From the NCBI RefSeq assembly GCF_041200025.1, contig NZ_CP165628.1, positions 4,960,001-5,024,000 of the forward strand: 64,000 nucleotides of DNA. The letters are read 5' to 3'. Position numbers and translations under genes: made by a program. Shown one piece after another: positions 28,615-38,170 of the stretch. Origin of the DNA: Rouxiella sp. WC2420 (GTDB lineage: Bacteria; Pseudomonadota; Gammaproteobacteria; Enterobacterales; Enterobacteriaceae). Within the stretch, counting starts at the first letter, position 1, and every line of letters begins with the position of its first letter. A model generated the notes under the pieces. That model searched no databases, was not told the origin of the DNA, and was given only the letters and a program-made list of their open reading frames with translations.

Positions 28615-30255
28615 TTACTCGGTCTTACTGGTTCGTTTCCATCCGAAAATCCAGGAGACCACTCCGGCAGCAATAAGCCAGGCAGGATAAACTTCAACTT
28701 TACCCACCATTAAAACTGCACCGCTAATCAACAACACTGCGCCAATACCTAAAAGATATTGGGATTGAACTTCACGCACCGATTGCGTTTCAATACGCTG
28801 CGTAAGCTTTTCAATATTGTGCTGCATGAGCTGCTGCTGTTTTAAGCTGTCGTATACCAGTTCAGGAAGCTCAGGGAGTTTCTCAATCCAGAATGGCGCC
28901 CGATCTTTAAAGGCACGCACCATGGCCGGTAAACCAATTTGATCTTTTATCCAGCTTTCCAGGAACGGCTTGGCCGTGGTCCAGAGATCTAGCTGTGGAT
29001 AAAGCTGCCTGCCAAGACCTTCAACATAGAGCAGGGTTTTTTGCAGCAAAACCAGCTGTGGTTGAACCTGCATGTTGAAACGTCTGGCGGTATTAAACAG
29101 ATTTAATAACACATTACCGAAGGAAATTTCTGCCAGCGGCTTTTCGAAAATCGGCTCACACACGGTACGGATAGCGAACTCGAACTCTTCGACGTTGGTA
29201 TCACGTGGAACCCAACCAGAATCAACATGCAGCTCTGCAACTTTACGATAATCGCGGTTGAAGAATGCAATAAAGTTCTCGGCTAGATAACGTTTATCAG
29301 CTTTGTTTAATGATCCAACTATGCCGCAATCTATGGCTATGTAGCAAGGATCTTCAGGTGTTTCATAGCTAACAAAAATATTGCCTGGATGCATATCCGC
29401 ATGGAAAAAGCTGTCGCGGAATACCTGAGTGAAAAACACCTGAACACCGCGCTCGGCCAATATCTTCATATTGGTACCCTGCTTTTCAAGCGCAGCCACG
29501 TCTGAAATCGGGATACCGTAAATACGCTCCATGACCAGCAAACGCTCGCGGCAGTAATCAGAATAGACTTCGGGAACATACAGCACCGGATCATTCTCGA
29601 AATTTCTGCGCAGTTGGATAGAGTTAGCCGCTTCGCGCAGCAGATTCAGCTCGTCCAGCAGCGTTTTTTCGTATTCTCTGACCACCTCACGCGGGCGCAG
29701 ACGACGACCATCAGGCAGCAATTTAGAAACCCATCCGGCCAGACGTGCCATCAGACGAGTATCGGCCTTAATGATTGGCATGATGTCAGGGCGAATAACC
29801 TTGAGTACGACCTTCTTGCCATTCTCTTTCAGGACGGCAGTATGTACCTGAGCTATAGAAGCGGATGCCAGCGCATTTTGATCGAAATCATCAAACCAGG
29901 TTTCAATCGGTCCGCCCAGCGCGAGCTCGATATGCTTGCGTGCCAGCGCGCCATCGAAAGGCGCTACGTGATCCTGCAACAAAGCAAGTTGATCGGCAAC
30001 ATGTGGGGGAAAGAGGTCGCGGCGGGTTGACAGCATCTGACCAAACTTGATCCATACCGGCCCGAGTTCCTCCAGGGCCAGACGCAGACGCGTGCCAAGC
30101 TGTTGGTCTTTATGGCGGAACGGGATCCAGAAGAACAGATAGCGCCCGAGTCTCAAAGGCAGCGTCAGTTTAATCTTGGGGATCAGTTCATCGAGGCCAT
30201 AAGTTAGAAATACCCGAATAATCAGATACAGGCGACGCATTTCACCTGGAGTCAT
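28615..30255 (-). CDS. ubiB: Ubiquinone biosynthesis protein UbiB (atypical kinase)
   Basis: UbiB is an ADCK/ABC1-family ATPase needed for coenzyme Q synthesis, probably extracting lipid intermediates from the membrane. The 546 residues equal E. coli. Family motifs are [14 protein letters not shown] (KxGQ), the Ala-rich loop [20 protein letters not shown] and the DCGIVG metal loop. Two C-terminal hydrophobic helices follow. The start overlaps the ubiJ stop (TAATG). Confidence 0.97.
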   Translation of the reverse strand: MTPGEMRRLYLIIRVFLTYGLDELIPKIKLTLPLRLGRYLFFWIPFRHKDQQLGTRLRLALEELGPVWIKFGQMLSTRRDLFPPHVADQLALLQDHVAPFDGALARKHIELALGGPIETWFDDFDQNALASASIAQVHTAVLKENGKKVVLKVIRPDIMPIIKADTRLMARLAGWVSKLLPDGRRLRPREVVREYEKTLLDELNLLREAANSIQLRRNFENDPVLYVPEVYSDYCRERLLVMERIYGIPISDVAALEKQGTNMKILAERGVQVFFTQVFRDSFFHADMHPGNIFVSYETPEDPCYIAIDCGIVGSLNKADKRYLAENFIAFFNRDYRKVAELHVDSGWVPRDTNVEEFEFAIRTVCEPIFEKPLAEISFGNVLLNLFNTARRFNMQVQPQLVLLQKTLLYVEGLGRQLYPQLDLWTTAKPFLESWIKDQIGLPAMVRAFKDRAPFWIEKLPELPELVYDSLKQQQLMQHNIEKLTQRIETQSVREVQSQYLLGIGAVLLISGAVLMVGKVEVYPAWLIAAGVVSWIFGWKRTSKTE

Positions 30256-30863
30256 TAATTCCCTCCCAGTAGTTTGTTCAAGCGCGCTTCCAGCGCGTTG
30301 GCCTGACGCTCGACGGCAGAAACTTCATCATTAAACCAGGCGGCCTCAAGCGCGCCCGGCGCAAGTTTCCACTCTTCGGTAAGAGCCTGTGCAATCTGGC
30401 CCTGATGTTTTTTCACGCCTGCGGTCAGGAAACGAAAACCACCCGCGACGGCCTGGCTGATACCCTGCGCGGCGATATCGCCGATGTAAGGTGCCAGCAA
30501 CTCGGCAGGCTCCCACTCGGACATATCCATCAATGCAGAGAATTGTTGCACAACCTGAATGTCACCTTCGACATTCAGCTCGCCGCTGCGAATAAGCGGA
30601 GCAAGCTGTTGGCGGTCACGTAGTTTTCGCAGCGTAGAGAGACGAGTAATGACCGTGCAATCTGCACTGCCGTCCCACTGCCCCACTACATCAATTTTTT
30701 GCTCACTGAAGATTAGCGTCAGCGGTGAACTCAGTTCCTGTAACTCGATACGCAAGACTTTGCCAGCCAGACGAAGCCTTGCGGCTTTCATACTGCGATC
30801 CTTAAACAGCAACTGATTAAGGGCAGTTTCAATGGCAGCGGTCAATAACGGAGTCAACAACAT
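30255..30863 (-). CDS. ubiJ: Ubiquinone biosynthesis accessory factor UbiJ
   Basis: UbiJ (formerly YigP) has an SCP2 lipid-binding domain and scaffolds the soluble Ubi complex. From [10 protein letters not shown] it has 202 residues against 201 in E. coli. The SCP2 fold is in the first half ([16 protein letters not shown]) and a C-terminal coiled-coil-like helix ends [14 protein letters not shown]. Alternative ATGs two and four codons upstream lie closer to the ubiE stop; GGA at 7 bases favours 30863. The 3' part of this gene is where E. coli encodes the sRNA EsrE. Confidence 0.9.
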   Translation of the reverse strand: MLLTPLLTAAIETALNQLLFKDRSMKAARLRLAGKVLRIELQELSSPLTLIFSEQKIDVVGQWDGSADCTVITRLSTLRKLRDRQQLAPLIRSGELNVEGDIQVVQQFSALMDMSEWEPAELLAPYIGDIAAQGISQAVAGGFRFLTAGVKKHQGQIAQALTEEWKLAPGALEAAWFNDEVSAVERQANALEARLNKLLGGN

Positions 30864-30876
30864 CGGCATTTCCATA

Positions 30877-31650
30877 TCAGAACTTGAAACCCCGATGCAG
30901 CGCAACGATGCCACCAGTGAGGTTGTTATAAGTCACGTTCTCAAAGCCTGCATCAGACATCATACCCTTGAGGGTTTCCTGATCTGGATGCATACGAATA
31001 GATTCTGCCAGATAGCGATAACTTTCGGCATCCTGCGCCACCAACTCGCCAATTCTTGGCAAAATGTGGAATGAATAAGTGTCGTAGGCTTTGCTCAACG
31101 GAGCGATCAGCGGCTTGGAGAATTCCAGCACCAGCAGTCGGCCGCCTGGCTTGAGCACGCGGAACATCGAGCGCAGCGCTTTTTCTTTTTCGGTCACGTT
31201 ACGCAAGCCGAAAGAAATGGTGATGCAGTCAAAATAGTTATCCGGGAAAGGCAGTGCTTCGGCGTTGGCCTGAACGTAGCTGACATTACCCACGATGCCG
31301 TTGTTGCGCAGCTTTTCGCGGCCCATTTTCAGCATTGAATCATTAATGTCGGCCAGCACGACCTCGCCCTGCTCACCGACCAGACGAGAGAACTTGGCGG
31401 TCAAATCACCAGTACCCCCTGCGAGATCTAAAACGCGCTGCCCACGGCGCACGCCGCTACAGTCGATAGCATAACGCTTCCAGATACGATGAATACCGAA
31501 TGACATCAGATCATTCATCAGGTCATATTTCGCGGCCACAGAGTGAAAGACTTCAGCTACCATCTCTGCTTTGTTGTTTTTGGCTACGGTACGAAATCCA
31601 AAGTGTGTAGTTTCTGGTGAATCTACATTTTCCTGCGTCTGCTTTTCCAT
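30877..31650 (-). CDS. ubiE: Ubiquinone/menaquinone C-methyltransferase UbiE
   Basis: UbiE is the SAM-dependent methyltransferase for both demethylmenaquinone and the ubiquinone intermediate. The 257 residues contain motif [15 protein letters not shown], the acidic ADINDSML, the ISFGLRNV segment and [13 protein letters not shown]. An N-terminal extension of about six residues exceeds E. coli. It heads the ubiE-ubiJ-ubiB-tat run. A TATACT -10-like box lies near 31668 without a clear -35. Confidence 0.96.
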   Translation of the reverse strand: MEKQTQENVDSPETTHFGFRTVAKNNKAEMVAEVFHSVAAKYDLMNDLMSFGIHRIWKRYAIDCSGVRRGQRVLDLAGGTGDLTAKFSRLVGEQGEVVLADINDSMLKMGREKLRNNGIVGNVSYVQANAEALPFPDNYFDCITISFGLRNVTEKEKALRSMFRVLKPGGRLLVLEFSKPLIAPLSKAYDTYSFHILPRIGELVAQDAESYRYLAESIRMHPDQETLKGMMSDAGFENVTYNNLTGGIVALHRGFKF

Positions 31651-31715
31651 GTTTCTGCCTGCTTATTCAGTATATCGCCTGGTGCAAAGTGTACCAGAAC
31701 CCCGGGGAAAGCCCC

Positions 31716-31748
31716 ATCACCGATGCGATTCTCGCCGCACGCGGTGAT
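31716..31748 (-). other. Imperfect inverted repeat between rmuC and ubiE
   Basis: ATCACCG...CGGTGAT arms enclose a second short GCG/CGC pairing, giving a long imperfect stem 40 bases past the rmuC stop. No T run follows on the minus strand (GGGGCTTTCC). It could be a weak terminator or processing site. Confidence 0.35.
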
Positions 31749-31787
31749 CAAGGTACGGAATTATTGTTCACTCTCTGAGCAAAAAAA

Positions 31788-33380
31788 TTAAAAATGTTTT
31801 GAGGAAGCGGCCTCGGCGTCAGCGGACTGACTCTCTTCATCGTCTGAAGCGGCCGTTTCGGTCGACAGATGCGCCCTCTCCCGTAATTGACTCTCAGCCT
31901 CTGTGTCATCTAAAGAGGGCTGATAATCTGGGTCGTCTTCCACGCTAGCCTGCTCGGCAAGCGCCGGACTAATAGGCCGTTTTACTTCAACGCCCATTGC
32001 TCTAAAGCCTTCAACCTGGCCGATAAGATTACCACGGCCTTGGGCAAGTTTGTTCATTGCAAGGCGATAACTTGCCTGCGCCTTATCAAGACTTTGCCCC
32101 ATCGACTGCATGTCATCAACGAACAATCTGAGTTTGTCATACAGCCGTGCCGCGCGATCGGCAATGCGTTTGGCGTTCTGGCTCTGATGCTCATAGCGCC
32201 ACAGATTGCTGATAGTACGCAGAGCAACGAGTAAGGTCGTCGGGCTAACCAGCATAATATTATGATTCAACGCTTCGCTGATAAGTTCAGGCTCGCGATC
32301 GATAGCGACTAAAAAAGCGGGTTCGACGGGAATGAACATCAGCACATAATCGAGGCTTCGCAAGCCAGGTAACTGTTGGTAATCCTTGCGCCCCAGCAAC
32401 CGAATATGTCCCCGTACAGAGGTGATGTGCTCGTTAAGCGCCGCTTCACGTTCGAGATCGTCCTCGCTGTTGAAGTATCGCTCGTATGCTACCAGCGACA
32501 TCTTGGCATCAATTACCACGTCCTTATTTTGTGGTAATCGCACGACTACGTCTGGCTGCATGCGACTATTATTTTCAGTCTGCACACTTACCTGTGTTTG
32601 ATACTCATACCCTTCGCGCAGGCCAGAAGCCTCGAGCACCCGGCTCAGCACCACTTCGCCCCAGTTGCCTTGGGTTTTATTGTCACCCTTTAGCGCCTTG
32701 GTAAGATTTAGCGCCTCACGGGCCATTTGGGCATTTAACTGTTGAAGACTGCGGATCTCGTGGGTCAGAGTATGTCGCTCGCGAGCTTCCTGACCGAAGC
32801 TGTCCTGTACCTGACGACGAAAGCCGTCGAGCTGCTCACGCAATGGCAGCAGCAGTTTGTCGAGACTTTGCTTGTTTTGTTCGTCGGCACGACGGCCTGT
32901 TTGTTCAAAAATACGGTTGGCGAGATTTTCAAACTGGCTATTCAGACGCTGCTCACTGTTGATCAACAGTCGCTGTTTCTCTTCGGCGGCCATTCTTGTT
33001 TCATCGAGTCGAGTCACAACTTCACGCAGCTCGGCCTCTTGCGCGCTGTTAACCTCACGCTGGGCCCGCAGCTCCTGATTAAGCTGCTCACACTCGTTTT
33101 GCCAATGTGCCAGCAGCTGCAGTTTTTCGGCACTGGCCGCCTGAGCGCTGTGCAAGGTCCGCAGCTCCAGCTCGCTTTCACGTTGCTGTTGCCTGGCCTG
33201 CAGTAGATCACTTTGCGACGCAACTTTCTCGTTCGCTAGTTGTGCCTGTGCCTGCTCAAGCAATTTATAGCGGGTATCGCTGTCTGCCTGCACCTGCTGC
33301 TGGCGCATACTGGCAATTAGCCAGCCCAGTAAAAGGCCGATCAAACCTGCACCCACCGCGTAAATGATGCTGATATCCAC
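31788..33380 (-). CDS. rmuC: DNA recombination protein RmuC
   Basis: RmuC limits inversions at short inverted repeats; it is a PD-(D/E)XK-type nuclease-like protein. The 530 residues comprise an N-terminal membrane anchor (IIYAVGAGLIGLLLGWLIAS), a long Gln/Glu-rich coiled coil to about 200, and the conserved RmuC domain (GNWGEVVLSRVLE, PDVVVRLPQNKDVVIDAKMSL, with VIDAK of the nuclease fold). It is about 55 residues longer than E. coli RmuC because of an acidic C-terminal tail. In E. coli it also lies between udp and ubiE. Confidence 0.94.
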   Translation of the reverse strand: MDISIIYAVGAGLIGLLLGWLIASMRQQQVQADSDTRYKLLEQAQAQLANEKVASQSDLLQARQQQRESELELRTLHSAQAASAEKLQLLAHWQNECEQLNQELRAQREVNSAQEAELREVVTRLDETRMAAEEKQRLLINSEQRLNSQFENLANRIFEQTGRRADEQNKQSLDKLLLPLREQLDGFRRQVQDSFGQEARERHTLTHEIRSLQQLNAQMAREALNLTKALKGDNKTQGNWGEVVLSRVLEASGLREGYEYQTQVSVQTENNSRMQPDVVVRLPQNKDVVIDAKMSLVAYERYFNSEDDLEREAALNEHITSVRGHIRLLGRKDYQQLPGLRSLDYVLMFIPVEPAFLVAIDREPELISEALNHNIMLVSPTTLLVALRTISNLWRYEHQSQNAKRIADRAARLYDKLRLFVDDMQSMGQSLDKAQASYRLAMNKLAQGRGNLIGQVEGFRAMGVEVKRPISPALAEQASVEDDPDYQPSLDDTEAESQLRERAHLSTETAASDDEESQSADAEAASSKHF

Positions 33381-33528
33381 CGATTTTCCCCTGTGTAAGT
33401 CTCTTGAGGGTCAAGGTAAATGCATACTGTATGGATGTCCAGATGCTTTTAAATCGCCAGCCAAAACTTTGCGAGACGTCTTCCAGAAAACGGGCCCAAT
33501 AACCTTTTACTGCGGATTGACTATTTAA

Positions 33529-34056
33529 TTAAAACCATTGGCTAAGCCATTTAATGCCAAACGCCCCCGGAGCCAAAATACCAAAGCCCCAGACCAGCGC
33601 AGAAGTAAAGTTTGCCAGCTGGAAGTAGCGTTGCGGCATTCCGCAAATTCCTGCTACCAGCGGAACAACAGCACGTAATGGGCCAAAGAAGCGACCAATA
33701 AAGGCACCAGGCATCCCCCAGCGTTCAAAAAATGCATGACCACGTACCAGCATTTGCGGATGTTTTTTGAATGGCCAAATATGCGGCACGCTGTCGCGAT
33801 AGTGGGAACCGATCCAATATGACAGCCAGTCGCCAAAAAATGCCCCGGCTGCAGCTCCGGCAAATATTGGCCAGAAAGGGATGCCCGTTTCACCAATCAA
33901 TGCCCCTACCCCCAGCAGGATCACCGTGGCTGGAAGTAATAAAGAGAGGAAAGCCAGCGACTCGCCAAAAGCGAGGAAAAACGCGATCGGTGCAGCCCAG
34001 GTCTGATGTTGGCGTACAAAATCCGTAACGTATTGAATAACTTCGTTGATGCTCAA
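33529..34056 (-). CDS. DedA-family membrane protein
   Basis: The 175 residues show the DedA/SNARE-associated fold: a glycine-rich N-terminal half (FGESLAFLSLLLPATVILLGVGAL), GAFFGDWLSYWIG, and the conserved basic motif FFERWGMPGAFIGRFFGPLRAVVPLVAG. Members act in lipid-carrier (undecaprenyl phosphate or phosphatidylethanolamine) flipping and proton-motive-force homeostasis. Which paralogue this is cannot be decided. It lies between rmuC and a phosphatase-like gene, a place where E. coli has none, and reads in the same direction as both. Confidence 0.88.
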   Translation of the reverse strand: MSINEVIQYVTDFVRQHQTWAAPIAFFLAFGESLAFLSLLLPATVILLGVGALIGETGIPFWPIFAGAAAGAFFGDWLSYWIGSHYRDSVPHIWPFKKHPQMLVRGHAFFERWGMPGAFIGRFFGPLRAVVPLVAGICGMPQRYFQLANFTSALVWGFGILAPGAFGIKWLSQWF

Positions 34057-34141
34057 AAAGACCGCCTCTGTTTACTAATCTAAAAAAACCTTTGTTCCAA
34101 TATTTAAAGGCAGGCTATCTCAACCAAACCTAAAAGAGGGC

Positions 34142-34924
34142 TTATTCCAGATAACGACTTCGCAGTTCTTCACGCACTTCGGCAGTCAAACCGTACTCTT
34201 TTTCCAACCAGTTATCCGTGCTGCCATAGAGATTGGTGATAGCGTTTATTGCGGTATCAATGAACAGTTCCTTGACTGAAAGCACATAGCTGAACTTTTC
34301 CAGTGCTTCTGGTGGCAGGGTTACCGAGAGTTTATCAAGCATGTTCTCGCGGAAGGTTGCCAGCGTGGTTTCGGTCAGTAAATAATCTTCTTTGATGGTG
34401 TTCCAGTCAGCGCCCAGCGCCAGCAATACGATCATTGATCCGATGCCGGTGCGATCCTTGCCTACCGCACAATGCTGCACCAGCGCACCGCCTCCGGATT
34501 GTAGTAACAGACCCACCAGCTTTTTATAGGCATCGTTATTAAATGGCAGACGACGATAAAGCTCCTGCATAAATTCCTGCGGATCAAATTCAGCGATAGT
34601 TTCTGCCGTCAGCCTTTCAAGATTAGCGTTTACCACGTGGCTCAGCGGATTCGCCGGCGCGTGATGATACTCGCAGCCGGCCCATAGAATATCGGGCTTG
34701 GCTGCGACTTCATCGGCATCGCGATAGTCGAGAATGTATTTGACCGGAATGTTGCTCAGAAACTGCTGATCCTGCTGGGTCAGGTTATCCAGCGCGCCTG
34801 AACGGTAAAGCCAACCGCGTTTGATGCGTCGGCCATCAGCTACGGTATTACCGCCAAGATCGCGAAAATTAACGCCGCCTTCCAGAAGCGTTAGCGAGGG
34901 GTGCAGGAAAATAGTTGCCGTCAT
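34142..34924 (-). CDS. Tyrosine/lipid phosphatase-like protein (Y_phosphatase3 type)
   Basis: The 260-residue protein has the protein-tyrosine-phosphatase P loop HCAVGKDRTG at 151-160, with nucleophile Cys152. The HCxxGKDRTG form, with lysine and aspartate in the loop, is typical of the PtpB/LipA-like family that dephosphorylates phosphotyrosine, phosphoserine or phosphoinositides. N-terminal GGVNFRDLGG and RSGALDNLT are also family motifs. No signal peptide is seen. It lies upstream of the DedA gene, 85 bases apart, possibly cotranscribed. The physiological substrate is unknown. Confidence 0.85.
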   Translation of the reverse strand: MTATIFLHPSLTLLEGGVNFRDLGGNTVADGRRIKRGWLYRSGALDNLTQQDQQFLSNIPVKYILDYRDADEVAAKPDILWAGCEYHHAPANPLSHVVNANLERLTAETIAEFDPQEFMQELYRRLPFNNDAYKKLVGLLLQSGGGALVQHCAVGKDRTGIGSMIVLLALGADWNTIKEDYLLTETTLATFRENMLDKLSVTLPPEALEKFSYVLSVKELFIDTAINAITNLYGSTDNWLEKEYGLTAEVREELRSRYLE

Positions 34925-34983
34925 AGAGTCTCTTATTATTCAAAGGTCAGTGCTAAGACCATACCAGATAGCCCGAAAAAGAT

Positions 34984-35011
34984 AAAAAAATGGGCCACCC
35001 ATTGGCAGCCC
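34984..35011 (-). terminator. Terminator of udp
   Basis: On the minus strand, GGGCTGCC-AATG-GGTGGCCC forms a stem with two G-U pairs, followed by ATTTTTTT. It lies 67 bases past the udp stop and ahead of the phosphatase-like gene. Confidence 0.8.
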
Positions 35012-35077
35012 TTATCAGATACACGGTTAACGCCTGTTACGCCGCATTATCAGGAAAAAATCAGGTTATTATCAGCA

Positions 35078-35839
35078 TTAAATCAGGCGGCGCGCAGCCT
35101 CAACTACAATTTTCACCGCATGACTTTCTGTCTGCTTCATGGTTTCGGCGTTTGGGATCTCTTGCTGAGTACGATTGACGATTACGCCCGCCACCATACC
35201 AGCACGCAGACCTTGGCTCGCACACATGGTCAGCAGGGTCGCGGATTCCATTTCATAGTTCATGACTCCCATCTCCTGCCACTCTTGCATCGATTCTTTG
35301 AAACGACGAACCACGCGGCCTGAGTAGGTATCGTAACGCTCCTGGCCAGGGTAGAAAGTGTCAGAGGAAGCCGTCACGCCGATATGAATATTTGCGCCGA
35401 CCGCCTTAGAGGCCTCAACCAGCGCGGTCGTGCAGGCGAAATCTGCCACGGCCGGAAATTCCATCGGTGCAAAATGCAGGCTCGCACCATCAAGGCGGAC
35501 TGCTGCAGTCGTTACCAGTACGTCGCCGACATTAATATGCGGCTGAATTGCGCCAGTGGTCCCGATGCGCAAGAAAGTGCGGATGCCAAGCTGAGCCAAC
35601 TCCTCCACGGCGATTGAAGTTGAAGGCCCACCGATGCCGGTAGAACAGACAATGACCGATTTGCCATCAAGCTCTGCGCGCCAAGAGGTAAACTCGCGGT
35701 GTGAAGCCAGGCGTACCGGGTTCTCCATCAGTCTGGCGATTTTTTCTACGCGCTCGGGATCCCCTGGTACGATGGCCAGAGTGGCGCCCTGCAAGCTGCT
35801 TTTGGTCAGGCCAAGATGGAAAACTTCAGACTGAGACAT
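35078..35839 (-). CDS. udp: Uridine phosphorylase
   Basis: Udp converts uridine and phosphate to uracil and ribose-1-phosphate in pyrimidine salvage. The 253 residues from [11 protein letters not shown] equal E. coli. The phosphate and nucleoside motifs include [20 protein letters not shown] and [17 protein letters not shown] lies 8 bases ahead of this ATG; a start nine codons upstream is unlikely. Two CRP sites upstream imply catabolite control. Confidence 0.97.
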   Translation of the reverse strand: MSQSEVFHLGLTKSSLQGATLAIVPGDPERVEKIARLMENPVRLASHREFTSWRAELDGKSVIVCSTGIGGPSTSIAVEELAQLGIRTFLRIGTTGAIQPHINVGDVLVTTAAVRLDGASLHFAPMEFPAVADFACTTALVEASKAVGANIHIGVTASSDTFYPGQERYDTYSGRVVRRFKESMQEWQEMGVMNYEMESATLLTMCASQGLRAGMVAGVIVNRTQQEIPNAETMKQTESHAVKIVVEAARRLI

Positions 35840-35917
35840 AATTGAACTCCTTTTTAATTCGGTCATTTATAACGAGCATAATATCTCCTTACTTTATCGC
35901 TCATTGCAGCTTAATTT

Positions 35918-35985
35918 TGTGATGCGAATCGCTAAGCGACACTACAATTACCATCGATTACATTTTAAATGTGATGGAAATCACA
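35918..35985 (-). promoter_or_regulatory. udp control region with two CRP sites
   Basis: A perfect TGTGA-N6-TCACA site lies at 35970-35985 and a weaker TGTGA-N6-TCGCT at 35918-35933. They are 52 bp apart centre to centre, as in CRP/CytR-controlled nucleoside promoters such as E. coli udp. CytR would bind between them. A plus-strand TATAAT at 36010-36015 suggests that the strong site could also serve ysgA. Confidence 0.75.
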
Positions 35986-36215
35986 AAATTTTGAGCAATT
36001 AAGCCAATCTATAATGATTAATCCCTGCGGTCTTTATGCCTAACCGGTCAAATTTCGCGCGCCTAAGCATTTTTTACATAAGGTGCAGGCAGATGACAGG
36101 CTATGGTTGTTGATGTGATCATTTTATGGCTTATAGTTTAGAAACTGAGTCTTTATTTCGAAAATCCGATTCATCGTTTTAAAAGAAAAGTATTTACCCT
36201 TGTATGGAGACTGCA
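35986..36215. other. Intergenic region between udp and ysgA
   Basis: AT-rich DNA contains a perfect TATAAT at 36010-36015 (plus) but no good -35. The CRP site centre is about 44 bp upstream of the start expected from that -10, close to a class II arrangement. Nothing else is recognisable to 36215. Confidence 0.35.
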
Positions 36216-37043
36216 ATGAAGACTGATGATTTAATACAATTAAAACAAGCACCTGACAGTTTCTCCCCTGCCGTTACGCCTGTATCCGCTACCACTATCC
36301 ACACCGATACTGAAGGCCTGCACGCGGGCGAAACTACCATCCCATCGCAGGGAGAAAATCTGCCTGCCTATCTGGCAAGACCGGCCGAACACACTGGCAA
36401 ACTGCCGATTGTGCTGGTGGTTCAGGAGATCTTTGGCGTACATGAGCACATCCGCGATCTCTGCCGCCGACTGGCTAAAGAAGGCTACCTGGCGATCGCG
36501 CCTGAGCTGTATTTCCGTCAGGGCGATCCTGCCGACTACACCGAGGTCGGTGAGCTGCTGGAGAAACTGGTTAGCAAAGTTCCTGACCAACAGGTGCTGG
36601 CGGATCTGGACCATGCCGCGCACTGGGCCGCTCAGCACGGTGGTGACGCCAGCAAATTGGCGATCACTGGTTTCTGCTGGGGAGGGCGTATCACCTGGCT
36701 TTATGCTGCTCATAGCCCGCAACTCAAGGCTGGCGTTGCGTGGTACGGCAAGTTGGTGGGCAATAAAACGCTGAGCACGCCAACTCATCCTGTCGATGAA
36801 GCGGTTGACTTAACGGCTCCGGTATTAGGGCTGTACGGCGGTCAGGACACGGGTATTGCTCAGGATACGGTTGAAAGTATGCGTCAGGCGATACGTGCCG
36901 CCAATGCCAATGCCGAGATCGTGGTTTACCCTGAAGCCGGGCATGCATTTAATGCCGATTATCGCCCAAGCTATAACGCGGAAGCCGCGGCCGATGGCTG
37001 GCAGCGCATGCTGGCGTGGTTTGCCAAATATGGCGTGAAGTAA
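36216..37043 (+). CDS. ysgA: Dienelactone hydrolase family protein YsgA
   Basis: This alpha/beta hydrolase of 275 residues has the dienelactone-hydrolase nucleophile GFCWGGR (Cys), the GGQDTG acid loop and AGHAFNADYRP with the histidine. The QEIFGVHEHIRDLCRRLA block is strongly conserved with E. coli YsgA. The natural substrate is not established. I chose the ATG at 36216 because GGAGA lies 6 bases before it; an ATG 12 bases upstream would place that site inside the gene. It is divergent from udp, as in E. coli. Confidence 0.93.
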   Translation: MKTDDLIQLKQAPDSFSPAVTPVSATTIHTDTEGLHAGETTIPSQGENLPAYLARPAEHTGKLPIVLVVQEIFGVHEHIRDLCRRLAKEGYLAIAPELYFRQGDPADYTEVGELLEKLVSKVPDQQVLADLDHAAHWAAQHGGDASKLAITGFCWGGRITWLYAAHSPQLKAGVAWYGKLVGNKTLSTPTHPVDEAVDLTAPVLGLYGGQDTGIAQDTVESMRQAIRAANANAEIVVYPEAGHAFNADYRPSYNAEAAADGWQRMLAWFAKYGVK

Positions 37044-37085
37044 ATCTTTCGAGCGCATTAATAGAATTTTCCATTAATGGAATCA

Positions 37086-37117
37086 AAAAGCCCCGAGGCA
37101 TTTACCCCGGGGCTTTT
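37086..37117 (+). terminator. Terminator of ysgA
   Basis: The 10-bp stem AAAAGCCCCG/CGGGGCTTTT has a 12-nt loop and a following T run on the plus strand. It may also serve the convergent SDR gene. Confidence 0.9.
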
Positions 37118-37159
37118 TTAATGCTCATGCAACATGAACAATTAGTTAAAAATAAATAG

Positions 37160-37924
37160 TTAAGACTGATTAGGCTGCCCGTTCGAGGCACTTAAACCTC
37201 CATCAACCGGCAGATTAACGCCGGTAACAAAGCGGGCGTCATCGCTGGCAAGGAAGGCAATCACCGAGGCAATCTCTTCAGGCTCGGCACCACGACCTAG
37301 CGGGATTCGTTCAGCGAATTTCGCCAGTAACGCCTTGTTGTCTTTGATGTCACCGGCCATGTCGGTCAGCGTGAGACTCGGACAGACAGCGTTGACACGC
37401 ACACCGTCTGCACCGTGGTCCATTGCCAGAGAGCGGGTAAAATTAGTCACGGCTCCTTTGGCAGCATTGTAGAAGCTCATGCCCCAGTCACCGCCCAGAC
37501 CTGAAACCGATGAAACATTAACAATATTACCTTTGCTCTTTTTCAAGGCATCGATAAAGAAGCGCGTCGCGTAGAACACACCACTGACATCAATATCGAG
37601 AATTTTCTTCCAGTCATCAATGCTGGCTTCATTGACTTTACCCTGCACCACCACACCGGCATTGTTTACCAGCACGTCAACGCGGCCAAACTTGTCCAGC
37701 ACTACTTTGGCAAGTTTTTCAACATCCTGCGGATTTGAGATATCGGCGACGTGGATATAATAGTGGGTATTTTCCAGCGTGTTAGCCACCTTGGCCAACT
37801 TGACTTCAGTGCGTCCGACCAGCACAACAATGGCTCCTTCAGCCGAGAAGCGTTGCGCGGTTGCAGCTCCCATACCAGAACCTGCGCCAGTGACGACGAC
37901 CACTTTATCTTTAAATCGGCTCAT
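37160..37924 (-). CDS. SDR-family oxidoreductase
   Basis: This 254-residue classical short-chain dehydrogenase/reductase has TGAGSGMG at 12-19 (nucleotide binding), NNAGVV, catalytic serine in NVSSVSGLGG, YNAAK (Tyr/Lys), and a C-terminal GVNLPVDGGLSAS. An Arg in LVGRTEVK after beta-2 suggests NADP(H) preference. The substrate is unknown; it resembles FabG-like and glucose-dehydrogenase-like members. AAGGAGA precedes this ATG, so the start eight codons upstream is rejected. It is an insertion between ysgA and metE relative to E. coli, with no obvious partner gene. Confidence 0.85.
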   Translation of the reverse strand: MSRFKDKVVVVTGAGSGMGAATAQRFSAEGAIVVLVGRTEVKLAKVANTLENTHYYIHVADISNPQDVEKLAKVVLDKFGRVDVLVNNAGVVVQGKVNEASIDDWKKILDIDVSGVFYATRFFIDALKKSKGNIVNVSSVSGLGGDWGMSFYNAAKGAVTNFTRSLAMDHGADGVRVNAVCPSLTLTDMAGDIKDNKALLAKFAERIPLGRGAEPEEIASVIAFLASDDARFVTGVNLPVDGGLSASNGQPNQS

Positions 37925-38125
37925 CTTTGTCTCCTTACGTTGAATCATTAATCAACTATTGTCTAAAGGGCTTACTCCTTTCAGCCTAGTAAAAAATCTG
38001 CTATTTCGGCTCAAATCGGCCAAATTAGCGCGTAAGGATTGGGGGCAGGCAAAGGGTGTCGGGGGCTACAGAGCAGCATCAAAGAAGTTACAAAATAATA
38101 ATGGCGGGCAATCAGACGTAAAAAA

Positions 38126-38141
38126 GGGCACCGAAGCGCCC
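38126..38141 (-). terminator. Terminator of metE
   Basis: On the minus strand GGGCGC-TTCG-GTGCCC (one G-U pair) with a TTCG tetraloop is followed by TTTTTTACG. It lies 30 bases past the metE stop. Confidence 0.85.
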
Positions 38142-38170
38142 AATGACATCACAACATCACACATTAACTC

